A stretch of 64,000 nucleotides of DNA, taken from contig NC_088778.1 of NCBI RefSeq assembly GCF_954871325.1, positions 28,691,120 through 28,755,119 of the forward strand, given 5' to 3'. This document shows positions 35,680-47,986 of the stretch, one piece after another (positions within the stretch are counted from its first letter, which is position 1; each line of letters starts with the position of its first letter). Below the pieces are notes generated by a model. It did not search any database. It worked only from the letters and a program-made list of their open reading frames with translations, and was not told where the DNA came from. Source of the DNA: Gordionus sp. m RMFG-2023 (lineage: Eukaryota > Nematomorpha > Gordioida > Chordodea > Parachordodidae). Position numbers and translations under genes: made by a program.

Positions 35680-36470
35680 AGAGATATATCATTGGACAAG
35701 AGTGCAATTGATTATATTATTTTCAAACGATTGCCATCTGTTGATCAAACGACTCTTGAAACATTTTGGAAGTCGACATCCGATTTTATAGATTTATTAT
35801 TTAAAAAATATAATAAGTTAATTCCACATTCATTATATCTTTGCAACAGTCAGCATTTCACAATTCATTAAAATCAAGTTAAAATGCTAGTAAATTTTTA
35901 GTTATAAGTCTTTGTGGAGGACCACAGAGTTTCCCCTGAAATAATAACCAGACTAATCTTCATCCCTTTATGTTGTATTATCGTGAAAATAATATAAACA
36001 AACATATTAACTATGTGATGCTGTCATCATATCTAAAACACAAGCTGATTATTTATTTAGGACTAAATCAATTTTCTTAAATCAAAATTTTACAATATAG
36101 CAAATACCTTACTTTTCTGATGTCGTAGTAACTCAACAAAATAATAAAAAAAATTCATAATCTATGCCATCATGAACTTGATTTGAGAATTAAAGCAGAA
36201 TGGAACTTTCTCGCTACAGCCCATGGCAAATGTGCTTGCGATAGTTTGAAAGCAATTACCAAAAGGTTAGCAGCAAAAGCAAGCCTTCGGCGTCCTTATG
36301 AGAGTCAGATATTAAATAATTTAGCTTAATTTTTTTTTATATAACAAATATCACAGGTTAATTACACGCTTGTAAACGATCGAGAATATGGATAAATGGG
36401 AAAATATCTTGAAACAACGTTTTAAAAGGCCAAACGCATTCCCTAAACACAAACGTTTCATGAGTTATGA
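35680..36470 (+). pseudogene. Decayed copy of an uncharacterised animal protein family (W-x-F-x-A-T-x-HGK-x-x-CD)
   Basis: Three plus-strand blocks in order match a family I know from many predicted arthropod and cnidarian proteins without a function: around NNQTNLHPFMLYYRENN (about 35945-36050), IKAEWNFLATAHGKCACDS with KRLAAKASLRRPYESQIL (about 36180-36330), and a tail around LKQRFKRPNAFPKHKRF (about 36395-36465). Several stops and shifts separate them, so the copy is dead. Whether the family is a host gene or a transposon-borne gene I cannot say. Confidence 0.55.
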
Positions 36471-36479
36471 AAATTTCCC

Positions 36480-39030
36480 CTGGTAAGAGTGTAATTAACA
36501 TTTAATATTCTGAATCGTTTTTCGTCGGTAGTTGCATGATCAGCTCCCAAGTAATTTATAATGTAGGGTTTAGGTACAAGAGGGGGGGGGGGTGATATTT
36601 GATCGCGAATCTGATTGCCCTTAAAACTATCCAGATCAAAACGGCACAGCGCGTTAACAGGGTGAATACATGAAAAAAAGATATTAAACATCTGATTGGA
36701 AGAGAATGGGGTAACGGTGATTTGGACTATGTTTCCAATTGACACGAAGTTAGAGATTATATTGTAGGAACGCCGCTAGAATAAGGTAAGGGTCACGTTG
36801 TAGACATCAGATTTCTTATATTCTTAATGGCATTGCATTTGATGTTGAGGTATTTTTGGTAAAATTAGCTAGCTATTAATACCTAAGATACCTGTGTGTA
36901 ACTATATAGATCTTTCTTAATTTTAAGATAGCAAGAAACTTTAGGATCCCATAGAATCATGATGTTTAATGTTATTTTGATTTTATATTTATCTTAAGAT
37001 TTTATTATCCTTATCTATCAGATGTTTCTTATATATAATTTCATCTTTTTTATGACCAATGATTAAAGTTTAACAATTCTCCCTAATGTACTTGACCATA
37101 ATTTGGATTTTTTAAAATGATTATCAGAATATATACACGAATCAGCATTTGTTAATTAATTTTGAATCATATATAGCTCCCCCCCCCCATCCAATATAAT
37201 ATATTCATCTTAAAATAAAAATTAATCCTTTTCTATATTCGATTTATTATTGGATTGATTAATTAATTTATCTTGCTAAGGAACGTTAATACAATATATA
37301 TAAGAATAAATAATTACATTAATTTTTTAACATCCATATGTTGATGCTCAAATCAAATAAAGATTGGCAAAAATAAAAAATCAAACTAAAAAATCTGCTT
37401 GATTATTATAAGGTTCTATAACTTAAATCTTAACAAAAATCAATGACGATTATAAATAATTAGCTACTCCTTTTTCCGAGGAACTAGGACCAACCAAAAC
37501 CGCTAACTTATTAATGAAGTCCGAAAGCTTTTTCTTGAGATAAAGGCTATCCATATCTATATACAAGTCAAATTTCATAATATGCAGAACAAGAATTATT
37601 AATACATAGATTTTTGATAATCCGTTTTTTAATTAAACAATTTTTTTTTGATGTATGTATTATATCAAGAATTTTTTAAATAAATACTTATTGATGGTCA
37701 CATGCGAAAGAAATCTAATATGCCAATTAATTATAAATATGTGTAATATATATCTAAAAGAATTTTAAAAAAAAAATTTTTAAATATATAATAAATTATA
37801 AATCATATGATAAAAATTATAATATATTTTTATAAATACTATATTATAATTAAATGAATTAAAATGTTTTATACACAATTAATTTTCCGAATTCATCTTT
37901 TTATAATATTAATTATACATAATTCATATATATTATAAAATTTAAAAAATAAATAATATTTTTTTAATACAAGATTAAAAAGGTGCATAATTATCTGTAT
38001 GAGTTCTCATGCGTTTTTTTAACTTTTCTAATATTTATTTTCTTTCTATAAATACCAAATATTGAATAAGTTTGTATATATTCCCATAAAGAAGGTTTTA
38101 TAAAATAATTAGAAACCGAGGGTTTTATAAACTTATATCAATATATTGATATTATTAAAATATTCAAGAAAATAAGAAGAGATTATTTACAAATATGAAT
38201 CAGAGATATTCGAAGAAATAATTATTTTCTAAAATTAATTTGAAAGATGTCTCCATGAATTTATCTAAAAAATAAATAAAGAATATACAACGAAATGGGT
38301 GGAAAAACCTCATTTTTTTGTATTTAGAATTTTTATTTATTTTAAAAAATAATATATATAATAAAACTATAATAAAACTATAATATAATAAAAACTCATT
38401 CTATAAAAACGGAGGTGGGACTACAAGTTCCCAAAAAACATGAATAATTATATTTTAATGTGTAAATATTTTTACATTAAATATCAATATCGATGTTCTT
38501 CAATAAAGGTCAACTAAATCAATAAATATGCCAATCCGCCACATAATAATGTGTTCATTTTGCTTATAGCAGCAGCACCTTGCCAATTTAACTCGAAGGG
38601 CTCTTTAAAATAATATATCCTATTGAGTTCTATCATTTATTTATTTTTTAAATGTTTTATATAGTTTTAATTTCAAATTTATAATATTTATACTCTATAA
38701 GAGGACGTAAAGAAAAAGAAATAATTTTATTTCCTCAAAAGATACAAAAATCAACATTTGATTTAGCACTTTTTTAGTTTAAAGTTTATCAAAAATATAT
38801 TATATAAATTTAAGAATTACAGTTCCTATTAAATAAATATGCGATTTTTTATTTAAATTATTTTATTTTAAAATTGTTTATATGGATTCGTTTTCAGAAT
38901 TTAAATAAAATTCTCTCATTTTTTTTGGTTAAAATTTTATGTTTTTTAAATTTTAATTTTAATAATTGCAGAATTTAAATAAATTATTTCATATGATTTA
39001 ATAAATTCATTGGATACTAAATATTTTAAA
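36480..39030. other. AT-rich intergenic stretch
   Basis: No domain found. A 95-codon minus-strand open frame at 36458-36745 crosses a G-run and has no recognisable motif. The stretch 37-39 kb, downstream of the receptor gene, is extremely AT-rich. Confidence 0.4.
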
Positions 39031-39034
39031 AGTG

Positions 39035-40060
39035 TCAACGAGATTTAATTGAAATAAACTTTCTTAAATTTTTGTCACTCAATACAAACAAGATTGGCAA
39101 AAGAATGGAGCACAGCATTTCTAAAAATGTTGTGATCCTTTTGGATGGAGTGGCAAATGATGGATAGAAGCCTAATTTACATCGAGAATAATGTATAATG
39201 CGATGAAATGTCATGGGAAAGATTAACAAAAAGTAAATTAATACTAATGAAAATAGTATCAAAGCCTTCCTCCGATATATTTTCCTAGTACTCTCGTAGG
39301 TGATATTTTGTTTTTTAATTATCTTTACCTGGGTTGTCATCTGGCCGATAATTGTCGTTGCCACCGAATCTATGACGCAGGGGTTGACTGCGAGGGAAGA
39401 ATATATGGCGGCGAACCTAATCATACCAAAAAATATGTAGATCAGGAAACCAGTACACACCGAGATTTTTAAAATACTAAAAATTAGATGAAAAGTCATT
39501 GCGCTGGAAGAGAAAACATAATTGCACACATATGATGCCCGAGTGTTAGCAGAGTTTTCGACCTTAAGGTAGTCATTAACGGAGGAAAAATAGATTGCTA
39601 GATTTGGGGGAGTAAGAATCGCCAATATAATGTAAGGAACCATAATGTAAATTTTAGTTTTCCTAGTTCTTTCCAAATCAGAACCCGTTCTGAGGTACAC
39701 TTCATAGAAATATGCAACCATGACCACGTGGTCGAAGTCTAGGATAATCGCGATAATCATTGTGTATAATCCTTTCAAGGTTAAGTTGTGATGGCAAGGC
39801 ACTATAGGACCCCAGATATTTCTGGCGTGTTCTATTAAAGTAGCGGTAGAAACAAGGCAATATATTATATTCAGACAGATTACGAATCTAAAGAAATAAT
39901 ATTCCATTTTTCCGGCGTTCCATTTTTGGAGAATTACGAATATTCCGACATTGATTAGCAATCCCAATGTTAAGACAACGATGTAAAGTACGAAATAGAC
40001 TAGATAATCGATATCCATGGAAAAGGAATTATTCAGCTTAGTAATGTTAGTCAAAAGCAT
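39035..40060 (-). CDS. Seven-transmembrane (rhodopsin-like) receptor, intronless, intact
   Basis: 341 codons from ATG to TGA in one exon. Seven hydrophobic segments lie at about residues 20-45, 55-77, 93-118, 137-158, 185-211, 265-289 and 309-328. Cys89 before TM3 and Cys179 in the second extracellular loop could form the usual disulfide. N-glycosylation sequons lie at N5 and N10. TM7 runs into SDKNLRKF, like the start of helix 8 in class A receptors, but NPxxY is replaced (LLPILF) and no clear DRY follows TM3 (YEVYLRT). A diverged chemosensory- or peptide-type receptor is likely; the ligand is unknown. Absence of introns is compatible with a retrocopy or an intronless receptor family. A second in-frame ATG lies at codon 15. 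Confidence 0.85.
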   Translation of the reverse strand: MLLTNITKLNNSFSMDIDYLVYFVLYIVVLTLGLLINVGIFVILQKWNAGKMEYYFFRFVICLNIIYCLVSTATLIEHARNIWGPIVPCHHNLTLKGLYTMIIAIILDFDHVVMVAYFYEVYLRTGSDLERTRKTKIYIMVPYIILAILTPPNLAIYFSSVNDYLKVENSANTRASYVCNYVFSSSAMTFHLIFSILKISVCTGFLIYIFFGMIRFAAIYSSLAVNPCVIDSVATTIIGQMTTQVKIIKKQNITYESTRKIYRRKALILFSLVLIYFLLIFPMTFHRIIHYSRCKLGFYPSFATPSKRITTFLEMLCSILLPILFVLSDKNLRKFISIKSR

Positions 40061-40637
40061 GGAATTAATTAAAGGATCTTATCTTTCTGTGATGAAAAAA
40101 ATTTGAGTTCATATAAAATAATTATATTTTATAATCATATAGTATATTTAAAATCTGTTTACCTCTTTTTGGTTTTTGGTGCGGATTCAACTTAGCCAAT
40201 AATATTTAAAACCTTATTAATTGATTTCTAATACCTTTTCATTATAATCACTACTAAAATTTAGAGTGAATTTATATGGCAAATAGATTTAAGCTGTTTA
40301 TAATCTTTAAATTTCTAATATTCTGAAATTATGAGAGTTTGTTTAAAAAATTTTTAATTTTGTTTTTGGTGAATCGAAAGTATGATTGATTGACTAAAAA
40401 TTAAAACAAAAAATATTATAGACACCCCAGTTATACAAATTATAAAAATGGTTGCCGTTAAATATTATCATGAATCTACATATTAAATTTCGATTTACAA
40501 AATAAATACATATATTATATTTTGCCCGTTTTCGTTCTTCATAGACCCCCCCCCCTCTTCTACCCAAAATATATATTGTATATGACTATAAATAGTAATT
40601 TAAGAGAAAAATGAGTAAAAGTTAAATGTCTATAACT

Positions 40638-40824
40638 TACAATTGTTAAATAGCTCGATCGATTTTAAAAACGGCAAACTCAATATTTTAGCATGAAAAA
40701 TATTGCCTGCCCAAACATTTTTATCATCTATGATCTAAATCTTTAAGGTTGTGCAATAATTTTATGGAGAAAAAAATTTAATTACCAGTTTTTAAATATC
40801 GGTTCGACTTGTTTAACAACACTA
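40638..40824. mobile_element. Diverged relative of the TAGTGTTGTTAAA hAT-like MITE family
   Basis: The right end TTTAACAACACTA and internal AAACGG blocks match the element at 59052-59274; the left end (TACAATTGTTAAA) is degraded. The target duplication is unclear. Confidence 0.5.
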
Positions 40825-41275
40825 GCTATATAACTCAAATCTTTTTGGAAATAACGCATTTTAAGGAAAAAACCAATTATTTAAAAAAAATGTAACATAG
40901 ACAAATCCTTGAGTAGTCCTAAATATCCCAATATAATTTCTGAGGAGAAAGCATTTTAATAGTGCTCCACCTAGCAAAATCTTCGCTATGCCTATGTATT
41001 ATATACTATATATAAATTATAAAAATAATAACAGCAAATTAATATTGATATCCAATAGTTTACTTGGTCTAATTTACCCTATTCCTATCATTAGGAATTT
41101 TGATTGTTTGGCGGAGTATATTCCTTCTTCTCTTGGACTTAAAGGTTTTTTTTACTACTATCTGAAATTTGAAATATGTCTGTGATCGAAAACTTCACTG
41201 ACCTACCAACTTGGCCTCGAAAAAATTTCCCAATTCAATTACTTTGCTTGCTACAATCTTGATCATTAGCCATTA

Positions 41276-41403
41276 GGCTCCCGGCCAATGTATTTTTAAA
41301 AAATATATATTTTAGGGCCGGGCCTTGCTATATTAAAAAAAACTAAAATATAGTCTGACCCGTAAATCCGAGCCAGGATTACGGCTGGGCCTGCAGGTCT
41401 CTG
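41276..41403. mobile_element. Truncated GGCCCGG-family element
   Basis: The right end CTGCAGGTCTCTG is preserved after GGGCC-type blocks. The left end is missing. Confidence 0.5.
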
Positions 41404-42984
41404 GTTATAATAAAATGCCTTAATAATATTGAAAATTTTATTAGTCAGCTAATCTAAAACAAATACTCTATCTTTAAAAAAATAAAATTTATAAGATACT
41501 TTTTTAAAATATCATGAGGAATAAAATAAGGCCAAATTACCTTTTTTTTTAGTGGTAGAAAAAAAAAATTCAAAATTTTGAGGGGACTATTCAAATTTTT
41601 CAGAAGATTAGAGAGGCCCTGCGCCCCCCTAGTGATGCCACTGGAGATTATATATATAATTTTTTACAAAAAAAAATATAATTGGTGTGCATTTGTCTTC
41701 AATAATACCAGGTATCTAATATGTAATAACTTTTATTTTTATGAACGGTAATCTCCATAAAATATATATTTTAAGTAAATATAAAGTGCTTTTATAGGCA
41801 ATTTAAATCAAGCTTCTTTTAAAGCTTTTATTGAGAATTAAAATAAAGTATTTTTAAGGATTTAAAATGAGATTAAAAGATTATATTTTATACGATATAT
41901 TTTTGATAATTAAAAAAAACTAATAATCTAAATTTTTAAATAATTTCTATCTTCTTAAAAAGGCAGTTTGTATCTTCAAAGATAAAATGAATTGCTAGTT
42001 TATGATGTTTCACCATGCAAGTCAATGATCTTAGGTTCAAATCTTGGTCATAATTATCTTTAAATTTAATTTTCTCCAAAACCAGTAATCTAAATTTTTA
42101 TAAAGTTTATAGTTTAGGGGTTAAACTAATATTTATCTTTGTTGTATAGTTCTCTATGCTAACCTCTAATACGGTTCACGAGCTTGGTAATGAGCTTTGG
42201 AGTTAGTAAAAACTTGTTTTGAACTAGAATCAAACGGAAAAAAGAATTAAGGACATAAAATTAAAATATAAGTTAATAAGAAATAGGGAGTATTAGTTAT
42301 TATACGGTATGACTAAATACTGATTGCTAGACTGCATTGTAAAAAAAGCTAATAATCATAATTAATCAAAATTGTATTATATAAATTTTATAACACAAAC
42401 ATTTTAGGCACATATTGCTGGCGTTATTGGTCAAAATCTCTTTATTTTTGTCTTCAATTCTTATATTTACGTGTAAAACATTATATTAAATATTTTACAT
42501 ATATTGTGATTTGATCGATTGCCGAACTTAAAACCGATAACTAAATATTTAATTTTTTCTCTATTATATATCATCAACCTATGTTTATAAATCATAGTTG
42601 ATTTTCAATTATAGTCAATGGTACATATGATAATCATAAGCAATAGCTTTGATGGTAAGATATATTGAAAATGGTAAAACCAAAGATGAAAAATTTATTG
42701 ATATCTATTGTACGAGTGGTAACACGACTGGTGTTGATATTTAAAAAATATACAAACTTAATTTCACGAATCTACCCATAAAATTCTTAGTTGGGCAAAG
42801 CTTTAGTGTTCCAAAAATGCAGCGCGTGCCTAGGCATTTGGTGGTCCAAGGTATAATATAATTCTAATGGCCCAAAACTAAATTTACCTATTATTTGATA
42901 AATTTTCGCAATGAGAAGTAAAAACATATATACTTTATTAAATTTTGATCATAAATAGGTAATGTGCATTATAAAATGAATATA

Positions 42985-44152
42985 ATCATTAATTAAAATA
43001 TTGCAATTATATTTTTCCTCCTCGCCTTTTTATTTGCAATAGAAGATATCATGTCAGTATAATATAACAATTAGGCAATATCATTTTCTATTGATATTAA
43101 AGAGAGATCAACAAGTTGGTTCAATGTCATTACAAATTCGTATGTAAATATTAATTAATTTGAGCATTCAAAAGATGTGTTATGCGGATGCCACGATAGT
43201 TGGAATGGTTAAAATAATCTTTAATTCAATGGATACATGTAAGGCTTCATTTAACCTATTATTGTTAATAAGCATAAAAATTTCAAAGGAGTTTTTATGG
43301 GTATTCACTAAAATTTTTGATTTCAATTAGTTGGATGATTGCGATTATTCTATCCAAAACTGCACGACATCTCTTTTTGTTATGCTTCTGTATTAATTGT
43401 TCATATTCTTTCTCAATTGTTTGATTTTTGCTAATACAATTTTTTAGTTCAATCCATTAGTGCACACTATCCTTTTTAAAAGGTTAGGTGATCTGTAAAA
43501 AGCTTCTAGTCATTATAGCCTTCGCTTGAAAATTTGTTTGTCGAATTTGGAAATAATTTACAATAAAAACAATATATTGCATCTTTCTTTAGCGAATACA
43601 CTATCCAACTAATTGATTATTGAAAAATTTTCGCATAAGGAATGCAACATAAAAATGTCTATCATTTTAGTTTAATTGAAAATTAAAATTCTAGATTCGT
43701 TGAGAACCTTTTTCTACTAAAAACATTCGCATACTATCACTTATCCACAATAGCCATTCACCTATATACTCCCAGTTTGTTTTAAAATTTTTGGTGAATT
43801 GTTAACTCCCCTATACCATGAGAGAGAGAAATGTGTGAGCCAGCGATGACTTCTGTAGGTTTCATGATGAGAACGAGAAATATTTATACTAGTGAGATTT
43901 GCGGGATTGTCATTATGATAAAGCGAAATATATTAAGCGATTTCTCTGAGACCTTGATGAATGGCCATAAGAATATCAATGTGCTCATCTAAATGGATAT
44001 TGAGTATTTCTTGCATTTCACCTTTGGTGCATGGTGTCAATTTTATTTTTAAAGTGTTTTAAAATAGCCCTTTTTTGAGATTAATAAATGTAGTTTCGCG
44101 CCTTTCTTTTTCGTTTCTCAGCAGATGAATCAAATTTGTTTCCTCTTCCCAT
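42985..44152 (-). mobile_element. Decayed, internally deleted hAT transposase gene, ZMYM1-type
   Basis: The minus strand begins ATG at 44152 with GRGNKFDSSAEKRKRKARNY, the typical basic N-terminus of this group. A zinc-finger (TTF/MYM-like) block around YCFYCKLFPNSTN lies near 43510-43600. A C-terminal block near 43020-43200 resembles the PxxVASAERxFSxLKLIK dimerisation region. The central catalytic part is missing and several shifts occur. Terminal repeats were not found. Confidence 0.65.
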
Positions 44153-44159
44153 TTTGAAA

Positions 44160-44703
44160 ATTCTTTGGTTATGAAATAAAAGATTATATGGCGTCTCCTA
44201 TCAATTTGATTCACTAAACAATATTTTTAATTAATCAAGTTCGTCAATTTTATAAGGGTCTGAAACTAGCATATTTTATAGTATATATATTGAATTAAAC
44301 ATTTATTAGTCGAATCTATTATAATTAAAATAATAACTCAATCATGATTAGAGTAAGTGTGCCCACCCGATATGTCTATGTATTAAATAAAGACTTTGGT
44401 GTAAACTTTTTTATTTTCAAATAGACTTATCCTTTGACGAAAAAATACATCAAATATTTATCTAAATAGTCATTTAATAGAAATCATTTTTTTTTAAATG
44501 AATTTATTTATTATTTTTTTTTACTAACAGATTACCTTGATTCTTTGCTAATAGAAAATTTAATTATATTGTTCATAAAGATTATTTATAAATAGAAAAA
44601 AAAACATTTCAATATAAAAATCAAATTTCTTAACTAAAAAATAAATTAAAAAATTTTTTTGGTTAAGAAATATAAATCAGATTTTTTGTTATAATACATA
44701 TGG
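44160..44703. other. AT-rich, nothing recognised
   Basis: No supportable feature. Confidence 0.4.
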
Positions 44704-44711
44704 CTAGACAT

Positions 44712-45145
44712 TTGTGATCTGCATCGGGCCTAATGGGCCCGAATTTTTTTAAAGTGTTATGCCGGCCCGGCCCGAACCCGAAACATTTACTACAAAGTTT
44801 AGCAGGCCCGGCCAGAACCCGAAATTTTTTTTAAGAAAATTTACCGGCCCAGCCCGAACTTATATAAATATAGAAATTAATTATTATAATTACCAAAATA
44901 AAAGACATATGTTATATAGCGTCTAGTTCCATAAATAAAATAAAATATTTTTATTTTACATAAAAAATTCAATATAAAAATTGATAAATTTAAAAATATT
45001 TTAAAAAATTTTCAAGGCCCGACCCGACCCGGTCCGAATTTTATTTAAAAATATTAAGCACAACCCGGCCCGAACTCGATTTCTTAAAATAATTAGGCTC
45101 GTGTCCGGCCCGGGTACGGGCCAGGCCTACTTTTGCAGATCTCTA
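44712..45145. mobile_element. GGCCCGG-family hAT-like element, exact 8 bp duplication
   Basis: The left end is TTGTGATCTGCATCGGGCC; the right end, inverted, is TAGAGATCTGCAAAAGTAGG. CTAGACAT is duplicated at 44704-44711 and 45146-45153. Both ends hold runs of GGCCCGG-like units; the centre is AT-rich with no reading frame. Confidence 0.88.
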
Positions 45146-45224
45146 CTAGACATATCAAACCTTTTTTTAAAAAATTCATACATGTATTTTTTACAAAAAA
45201 AAGATTAATGCCCCTTGTATGTAG

Positions 45225-45875
45225 TGTACAATGACATATAATAATACCTAGACTGACGATGTATTCATTAAAAGTGTAAAAAAAAGAAAACAGCTGGGGA
45301 CGCCATTTTGATTACCCATAACATTATTAAAAATTTTAAATGAGAGGCCAATTTATTCCTATGTCTGACGCAAACTTTATTAAAGAATTGCCTGATCATC
45401 GAGATAATAAGGAAACAAGTTATCAATATAATAGTAGTTTTTAACATGTGAATAATTACTATATGGGTTATCAAAATGGCGAGTACAGCTGATTTGAATT
45501 CAACGACGCCTTCAAATGCATTATTATGAATGCATCGTCAGTCTAGGTATTATTATATGTTATTGGTCGTTGAATGTAAATCAGCAGGACCCGCCATTTT
45601 GGTAACCCATTTAGTAATTATTTTCATGTTAAAAAATATTATATATTTTCTAATTTTTCTAAATTAAAACTACTATATAATTTCTAATTGTTCAAAATTA
45701 AAAAAACAAATATATATTAATCTAATTTTATGATCCAGATTGATGTTATTTGAAAATATGTTACTTTGAAAAGAATGGATAATCAAAATGGTGTCTTCAG
45801 CTGTTTTTGATTGATGTACACTTTTAATGAAAGCATTGTCAGTTTAGGTATTATTATATGTCATTGGTGATATAT
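45225..45875. repeat. Nested foldback repeats
   Basis: A unit containing taccta/gactgacgatg...cagctg...gccattttgatta occurs at about 45227-45320 in one orientation and at about 45463-45570 and 45777-45875 in the other. The middle unit is itself the core of a longer palindrome, about 45436-45638, whose arms read AATTACTATATGGGTTA and its near-complement. This looks like one MITE inserted in a relative, or a foldback element with multiplied arms. Confidence 0.6.
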
Positions 45876-45892
45876 CAAAAAAGTATTTTTAG

Positions 45893-45960
45893 CTAATTTT
45901 GGCGACCCGAGGCGGCTGCCTCACTGCCCCCCCCCTCTGTCTATACAGTCCTACAGAATG
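45893..45960. mobile_element. Probable end of a ZMYM1-type hAT element
   Basis: The run cccgaggcggctgcctcact followed by a C-run is typical of ends of such elements as I know them. No partner end or duplication was identified. Confidence 0.3.
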
Positions 45961-46379
45961 GAAGAGGTGTTTATTTTATGCTACTGTCATCGATCAAATT
46001 TAATCATTGTTCAATAATTAAGACAATCTGTAAAGTAAATACAAAATATTTTAGGGATGTTAGACGGGATTCATGTGTATTACAAGGGCTTAAAATGATA
46101 TTCAGTACTCGGAGTGATGCACTGACAATATTTTTCTAGATTTAAAATGTTTATTTTATATATTTATAAAAGTTGTTTATCATCATATAAAGCTATTGAA
46201 AATTATTTTCTGCCTCATGATGCCTTGATTTTAAAAGTTCCATTCTTCAAACCATTCAATCCAAAAAAGGTAAGGTTATATACTTTTAATATTAAATATA
46301 ATATTTTATTTAAGCTTTAAACCCATCGTGATTTGCGCTCTACTCTATTTGATAATTATGCATTTTACTGAAAGATTTA

Positions 46380-46640
46380 ATGATGAATGCATGAAATGTT
46401 TATTTCAAGTCTCGCTTTTAACACCAAACGGAAAGTAAGAAAAAACATTTGTTTTTATCGAGGATATCCGTGAAGTCTACCATTTGAATTGGAATCAAGT
46501 TTTCGGAGAAATGTCTAATTTCAAAATATTTACATGATGGCTCGAAAAGGGAATGTAATTGTTATAGATGACCTAGGTTAAAGAAGCAAGACTTGACATA
46601 GTCTAAGAATTGCTAATTTATTTTATTAAAATATTTACAT
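46380..46640 (+). mobile_element. Possible Polinton-like packaging-ATPase fossil
   Basis: A patch with REVYHLNWNQVF followed by VIVIDDL recalls the Walker B neighbourhood of ATPases in Polinton-like or adintovirus-like elements of animal genomes. It is a short, old and broken fragment. The assignment is weak, and chance similarity is possible. Confidence 0.25.
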
Positions 46641-46796
46641 TAATACATTATTTAGTTTCTTCTGATAATGATTCTGAGACTATTAATGATTTATACTAAA
46701 AAATTATTCTTTTATTTTATCTTATCGTTTACTTTCAAATATTTCTGATATCCCTAATTTATCAATTTTGGATAAATATTTATTAATTATTCCTAT

Positions 46797-47187
46797 AAGA
46801 GATCTGCAAAAGTAAGTCCAACCCGATCAGGCTATGGGCCGCGCTCGGGTCTAATTTTTTTTAAAAAATAAGGTTCAAGCCGGGTCGGGCTTAATATTTA
46901 AAAAAAAATTTGGGCTAGGTAGGCCTTGGAATTTCTCTTAGATATATTTAGATTAATATTTTACACTGAATTTTTTATGTAAAATGAATATGATTTTATT
47001 TATAGAACTAGACGCCATATAACATACGTCTTTTATTTTGAGTAATTATAAAAATTAATTTCTATATTTAAATATAATCAGGCCGCGCCTGGCCGGTAAA
47101 TTTTTTTTAAAAAATTTCGGGTTCAGGTCGGGCTGGTGAAAATTTTTCGGGCTAGGCTTGAAAAATTAGGCCCGATGCAGATCACTA
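46797..47187. mobile_element. GGCCCGG-family hAT-like element, exact 8 bp duplication
   Basis: ATTCCTAT is duplicated at 46789-46796 and 47188-47195. The ends are AAGAGATCTGCAAAAGTAAG and, inverted, TAGTGATCTGCATCGGGCC. It is the same family as 44712-45145 but inserted in the opposite orientation, and it is 43 bases shorter. Confidence 0.88.
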
Positions 47188-47811
47188 ATTCCTATAACCT
47201 TATGCACTGCCAAAAAGCGTCACGGAAAAAATAAAACTAATTTAAAAGACCACAGAGTAACTTGAAGGGTCCATTTCTTAATTATTTTACCAAAGAAATT
47301 ATAACTTCCTTTGCTTTATCTTATCCTATTTTGTCTAAATTATTAATTTAGAAAAATATTTTAGAATTATTTTCTTCCAATTTTATATATTTTTAAAGAT
47401 TATAGTATTTTTTTACAATTATATAATTTTTATATATATTAAAGATTGGTGCAAATATTATTTCAAAAATTATTTTTGAAATATATAAATTAGAATGGGA
47501 GTTAACAAATATTAAACTGATACCTTTAGATATGAGGTTTTTTTTCGTTGGAGTATACCATTTAGGGTGTGTGGGAGCCGCTGTGAATATCAATATTTTT
47601 TTTATATGAAAAAATCTTTTAATGCATCCATATTTAATTAATTACGTATTCATTACAATAAGCAGTTGCCATTATATTAAGATTATATAACTAAATAAAT
47701 AAATTTATGTAAACATCAATACTTATAATTTAAAATACTCTTTTAAAATAAAAACCATGAGCACAAATAAAATTACACTTTCTTCAAACAACCCTAAAAA
47801 TTATATGCATT

Positions 47812-47915
47812 TTAATCGGATCCAAAAAAAATTTTATGTTAATCGGAACCAATAATTTGTATTTTAATCAGCCCCCAAAATAATCTTATATTTTAATCGT
47901 TTCTAAAATTATCAA
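47812..47915. repeat. Short minisatellite, four degenerate units of about 27 bp
   Basis: Units begin aatcg/aatca at 47814, 47841, 47866 and 47895 and continue as a C/A-rich then T-rich run. Confidence 0.6.
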
Positions 47916-47935
47916 TATTTTCTTTAAGCATCGGG

Positions 47936-47980
47936 GGCATTTTTCCCACCTGTCCTTGGCGATAGCCAAGTTTGGGATGG
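47936..47980 (+). other. Possible host microexon next to an hAT insertion
   Basis: After an acceptor-like ttttctttaag (ending at 47935) an open frame reads SGAFFPPVLGDSQVWD up to GATG before GT at 47981. The sequence is GC-richer than its surroundings. The donor GT lies within the target duplication of the element at 47987-49539. The product is not recognised. The opposite strand also has a 36-codon frame across the pre-insertion site, so the assignment is open. Confidence 0.3.
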
Positions 47981-47986
47981 TAGGAG

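Larger units (their letters stand above)
40061..42980. other. AT-rich intergenic stretch with element ends
   Basis: Besides the two elements listed separately it holds an hAT-like right end near 41616-41644 (CCCTAGTGATGCCACTG). A B-box-like GGTTCAAATC near 42031 could be part of a decayed tRNA-derived SINE. A 65-codon open frame at 40988-41185 has no domain I recognise. Confidence 0.4.

Noticed and set aside
36458-36745. 95-codon minus-strand frame
   Set aside because: It crosses a G-run, has no recognised motif and overlaps the tail of a decayed plus-strand copy; there is no splice or start support.
41990-42050. Possible tRNA or tRNA-derived SINE (B-box-like GGTTCAAATC)
   Set aside because: No A box at the right spacing, no cloverleaf stems and no poly-A tail or duplication.
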